Below, in pieces: positions 6,331 to 8,476 of a DNA stretch of 8,476 nucleotides. The stretch spans positions 1-8,476 of the forward strand of contig QMZM01000043.1 of NCBI GenBank assembly GCA_003663175.1. Reading direction: 5' to 3'. The translations under genes were made by a program, and so were the position numbers. Every line of letters starts with the position of its first letter. Within the stretch, counting starts at the first letter, position 1. The notes under the pieces were generated by a model. It saw nothing but the letters and a program-made list of their open reading frames with translations, did no database searches and was not told the origin of the DNA. Origin of the DNA: Candidatus Altarchaeales archaeon (GTDB lineage: Archaea > Altiarchaeota > Altiarchaeia > IMC4 > QMZM01).

Positions 6331-6374
6331 TCTATCCTATTTTAATTACTATGAATTCTAAGAAATAAATAATA
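6331..6374. promoter_or_regulatory. Divergent pyrB / argG promoter region
   Basis: Only 44 bp separate the pyrB and argG start codons. Reading toward argG, TATTTTAATTA (6338-6348) is TATA-like and about 32 bases before the ATG. Reading toward pyrB, TATTATTTATTT (6363-6374) is TATA-like and about 38 bases before its ATG. Each would give a leader of about ten bases, matching the lack of Shine-Dalgarno sequences. The two promoters must overlap, so use of one may hinder the other. Confidence 0.5.
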
Positions 6375-7568
6375 ATGAAAATTGTTCTCGCATATTCTGG
6401 TGGCTTGGATACCTCACTCTGCATAAAGTGGCTACAAGAGAAATATGATGCAGATGTCATCACATTAACCCTTGAGTTGGGACAGAGCAAGAGGGATTTG
6501 AAGGAGATTGAAGGAAAGGCTCTCGATTTGGGAGCAATAAAAACATACAGTATTGATGCGAGAAGAGAGTTCGTTGATGATTATGTTAATAGGGCGATAA
6601 AGGCAAATGCGATGTATGAGGGAAGATACCCGGTCTCTACTGCAATTGCAAGACCCCTGATCTCAAAATATCTTGTTGAGATCGCCGAGAAGGAAAATGC
6701 AGATGCCGTTGCTCATGGCTCAACTGGTAAGGGAAATGACCAGGTAAGGTTTGATTGCTCCATAAGGGCATTAAATTCAAGATTAAGGGTGATAACTCCA
6801 GTTAGAGAATGGAAATTTACAAGGGATAGCGCGATTAGATATGCCAGAGAAAACGGAATTCCAATTCCGGTAGATGTAGAATCTCCATATAGTATTGATG
6901 AGAATCTGTGGGGCAGAAGCATAGAATCTGGGATTCTGGAGGACCCAATGGTGGAGCCAAGGGAAGAGATATTTGAATGGACGAGAAGCATAGAGAATTG
7001 CTCAGACGAGGCGGAGTATATTGAGATCGAATTCGAGGAGGGAATTCCAAAAAAAATGAATGGAAAGAAGATGGATGAGGTTAAATTGATAACGAAACTT
7101 AATGAGGTTGCAGGGATGCATGGAATTGGGAGAATTGATATGATTGAAGATAGGATTATTGGAATAAAATCAAGAGAAATTTATGAATGTCCCGCAGCAT
7201 CTGTTATCTTAGAAGCACATAGAGAACTTGAGAGATTGACATTAACGAGAGAGGAGAATCTATTTAAGGAGATCGTTGATAAGAAATGGGCAGAACTTGT
7301 CTATTTCGGTCTCTGGCATGACCCATTAAGAGAAGACTTAGATGCATTTATTGATAAATCCCAAGAATTCGTTTCTGGAAGCGTGAGATTAAAGTTGTTT
7401 AAAGGGAATGCAATTATTGTCGGTAGAGAGTCGGAGAGTTCACTATACGATTTAGGACTCGCAACATATGATAAGAGAGATGTATTTAAACACGAATTTG
7501 GAGAGGGCTTCACGAGGCTTTGGGGACTTCCATCTGAGATTGCTGGTAGGAGAAGAAAAAGATGTTAG
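6375..7568 (+). CDS. argG: Argininosuccinate synthase
   Basis: Encodes 397 residues of argininosuccinate synthase (EC 6.3.4.5), which condenses citrulline and aspartate using ATP, giving the substrate of ArgH. The N-terminal ATP-pyrophosphatase loop is AYSGGLDTS (6-14). The citrulline/aspartate-binding elements RYPVSTAIARPLI (84-96), HGSTGKGNDQVRFD (114-127) and SIDENLWGRSIE (173-184) are intact. IGRIDMIEDRIIGIKSREIY (251-270), in the C-terminal tetramerisation half, is also typical. Length is normal. The start ATG at 6375 has no Shine-Dalgarno sequence, consistent with a near-leaderless transcript from the pyrB/argG intergenic region. The C-terminal GRRRKRC is basic. The last codons overlap the next gene by 7 bases (7562-7568), suggesting coupled translation. 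argH is not adjacent: it lies 1.4 kb away beyond pyrBI, in the same orientation. Confidence 0.96.
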   Translation: MKIVLAYSGGLDTSLCIKWLQEKYDADVITLTLELGQSKRDLKEIEGKALDLGAIKTYSIDARREFVDDYVNRAIKANAMYEGRYPVSTAIARPLISKYLVEIAEKENADAVAHGSTGKGNDQVRFDCSIRALNSRLRVITPVREWKFTRDSAIRYARENGIPIPVDVESPYSIDENLWGRSIESGILEDPMVEPREEIFEWTRSIENCSDEAEYIEIEFEEGIPKKMNGKKMDEVKLITKLNEVAGMHGIGRIDMIEDRIIGIKSREIYECPAASVILEAHRELERLTLTREENLFKEIVDKKWAELVYFGLWHDPLREDLDAFIDKSQEFVSGSVRLKLFKGNAIIVGRESESSLYDLGLATYDKRDVFKHEFGEGFTRLWGLPSEIAGRRRKRC

Positions 7569-8449
7569 AAATTTATCTTCCAGTAGCAAATATGGTTGTC
7601 GATGCCTTTGGAATCATACTTCTCGGAATATTTGTTGGTTCAATCTCTGGCTTCTTTGGAATTGGTGGAAATTTTATAATGATTCCCCTTCTCAATGTCG
7701 TGTTTGGAATTCCAATGAATGTTGCAATAGGCTCAAGTCTAACTCAGATAGTTGCAATGTCATCCTCGGGAACATTGGCGCATCAGAAGATGGGAAATAT
7801 TGATTTCAAACTGGCGTTTTTCCTACTTATCGGTTCTCTCTCTGGCGTCTCTCTCGGGGCAATCCTGCTGAATTTATTAAAGGAATTGCCAGAATTCGAT
7901 ATGATGATAAAACAAATCTACATATTCATTTTAATATTGATAGCATTAATCATGATTATAGAAACGATACTCTCATTTGCTAAAAATAAAAAAAGATGGA
8001 ACAATTTTCATTTGAGAATTCGGAGTGTTGAATTCCTCAAGATAAAATTTCCAACCTCCGGGATTAGTGTTTCCTTAATCTTCCCGATCATGGTAGGATT
8101 TGTCGTTGGCGTAATTGTGGGATTAACTGGATTGAGTGGTGGCTTTATAATGACACCCCTCCTCATCTACATACTTGGAATTAAGACGACCACGGCAATA
8201 GGGACGGACCTGTTTCAGATGGTGTTCATGTCATCTATGGGAAGCATACTGCATGCTGTTTCAGGAAATGTTGATGCATATCTTGTTTTATTGATGCTTA
8301 TTGGCTCATCCGCCGGGGCTCAATTGGGCGCTCGCGCGACAAGAATGGTATCTGCACAAGATATTCGAGTTCTATTATCGTTATTAATCCTCGTTGTTGC
8401 GATCGGACTTGCAATAAACATGTGTATAATGTGTGATATAATTGATTAG
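7562..8449 (+). CDS. TauE/SafE-family membrane permease (sulfite exporter-like)
   Basis: Encodes 295 residues of the TauE/SafE family, multi-pass permeases linked in characterised members to export of sulfite, sulfoacetate or related anions; the substrate here is unknown. About eight membrane segments are visible (roughly 14-35, 38-58, 83-106, 117-139, 168-190, 193-210, 238-258, 267-288). They form two homologous halves. GSISGFFGIGGNFIMIPL (26-43) repeats as GVIVGLTGLSGGFIMTPL (183-200), and GIPMNVAIGSSLTQ (49-62) as GIKTTTAIGTDLFQ (206-219). A basic loop, KNKKRWNNFHLRIR (141-154), joins the halves and is probably cytoplasmic. The ATG overlaps the end of argG by 7 bases, with GGAG nine bases upstream (7549-7552), so it is probably co-expressed with argG. 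The family connects to sulfur metabolism rather than arginine, so this pairing is unexplained. Only 27 bases follow; AGGTGGT at 8466-8472 could be a ribosome-binding site for a gene beyond the edge. Confidence 0.88.
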   Translation: MLEIYLPVANMVVDAFGIILLGIFVGSISGFFGIGGNFIMIPLLNVVFGIPMNVAIGSSLTQIVAMSSSGTLAHQKMGNIDFKLAFFLLIGSLSGVSLGAILLNLLKELPEFDMMIKQIYIFILILIALIMIIETILSFAKNKKRWNNFHLRIRSVEFLKIKFPTSGISVSLIFPIMVGFVVGVIVGLTGLSGGFIMTPLLIYILGIKTTTAIGTDLFQMVFMSSMGSILHAVSGNVDAYLVLLMLIGSSAGAQLGARATRMVSAQDIRVLLSLLILVVAIGLAINMCIMCDIID

Positions 8450-8476
8450 AAAGAGGTTCATCATCAGGTGGTCGGC

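Noticed and set aside
4390..7713. The palindrome GGAATTCC occurs five times (4390, 5453, 6855, 7041, 7706), suggesting a dispersed repeat.
   Set aside because: At each site it encodes Gly-Ile-Pro (GGA-ATT-CCA or CCG) in argH, pyrB, argG and the permease, so it reflects codon preference at a common tripeptide.
8450..8476. Start of another gene at the right edge.
   Set aside because: Only an AGGTGGT ribosome-binding-like stretch (8466-8472) is visible, with no start codon inside the window; too little to call.

Overview
This window is archaeal chromosome. The clearest markers are a transcription factor B gene (tfb), a gar1 gene for the archaeal/eukaryal H/ACA ribonucleoprotein, a CTP-dependent riboflavin kinase with a DNA-binding domain (an archaea-specific enzyme type), a TET-type M42 aminopeptidase, and an aspartate carbamoyltransferase with a separate zinc-binding regulatory chain. 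The DNA is AT-rich and densely coding. Several genes have no visible Shine-Dalgarno sequence but a TATA-like element about 25-35 bases before the start codon, as expected for leaderless or near-leaderless archaeal transcripts. The gene content points to a euryarchaeal lineage; the genus cannot be read from the sequence alone.

Left end, minus strand (1-1337): a TET/M42 aminopeptidase gene is followed, through an ATGA stop/start overlap, by a small membrane protein that runs off the window edge. That protein resembles the DUF5518 family and appears to change reading frame near positions 62-104. A 129-bp divergent intergenic region (1338-1466) holds a tandem 8-mer, a perfect 17-nt palindrome and a perfect 10-nt direct repeat.

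Information-processing and flavin operon, plus strand (1467-3390): gar1, tfb and ribK (rbkR type) lie 4 and 12 bases apart. The riboflavin kinase carries an N-terminal winged helix, so it is probably both an enzyme and a transcriptional regulator.

Arginine and pyrimidine block (3454-7568): argH (plus) converges on pyrB-pyrI (minus), and pyrB diverges from argG (plus). argH and pyrI end inside one shared CTAG; pyrB and argG share a 44-bp divergent promoter region. ATCase (PyrBI) and argininosuccinate synthase (ArgG) both consume aspartate, and carbamoyl phosphate feeds both pathways, so the layout places two competing branches face to face. argG overlaps by 7 bases a TauE/SafE-family permease gene that completes the window (7562-8449).

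Most of the window is recognisable core metabolism and information processing. I see no CRISPR array, transposon, tRNA or rRNA, and no evident new multi-gene system. The items most worth a second look are the apparent frameshift in the membrane gene, the structured gar1 leader, the possible flavin-responsive regulator in the tfb operon, and short repeats and a shared 10-mer in the arg/pyr promoter regions.
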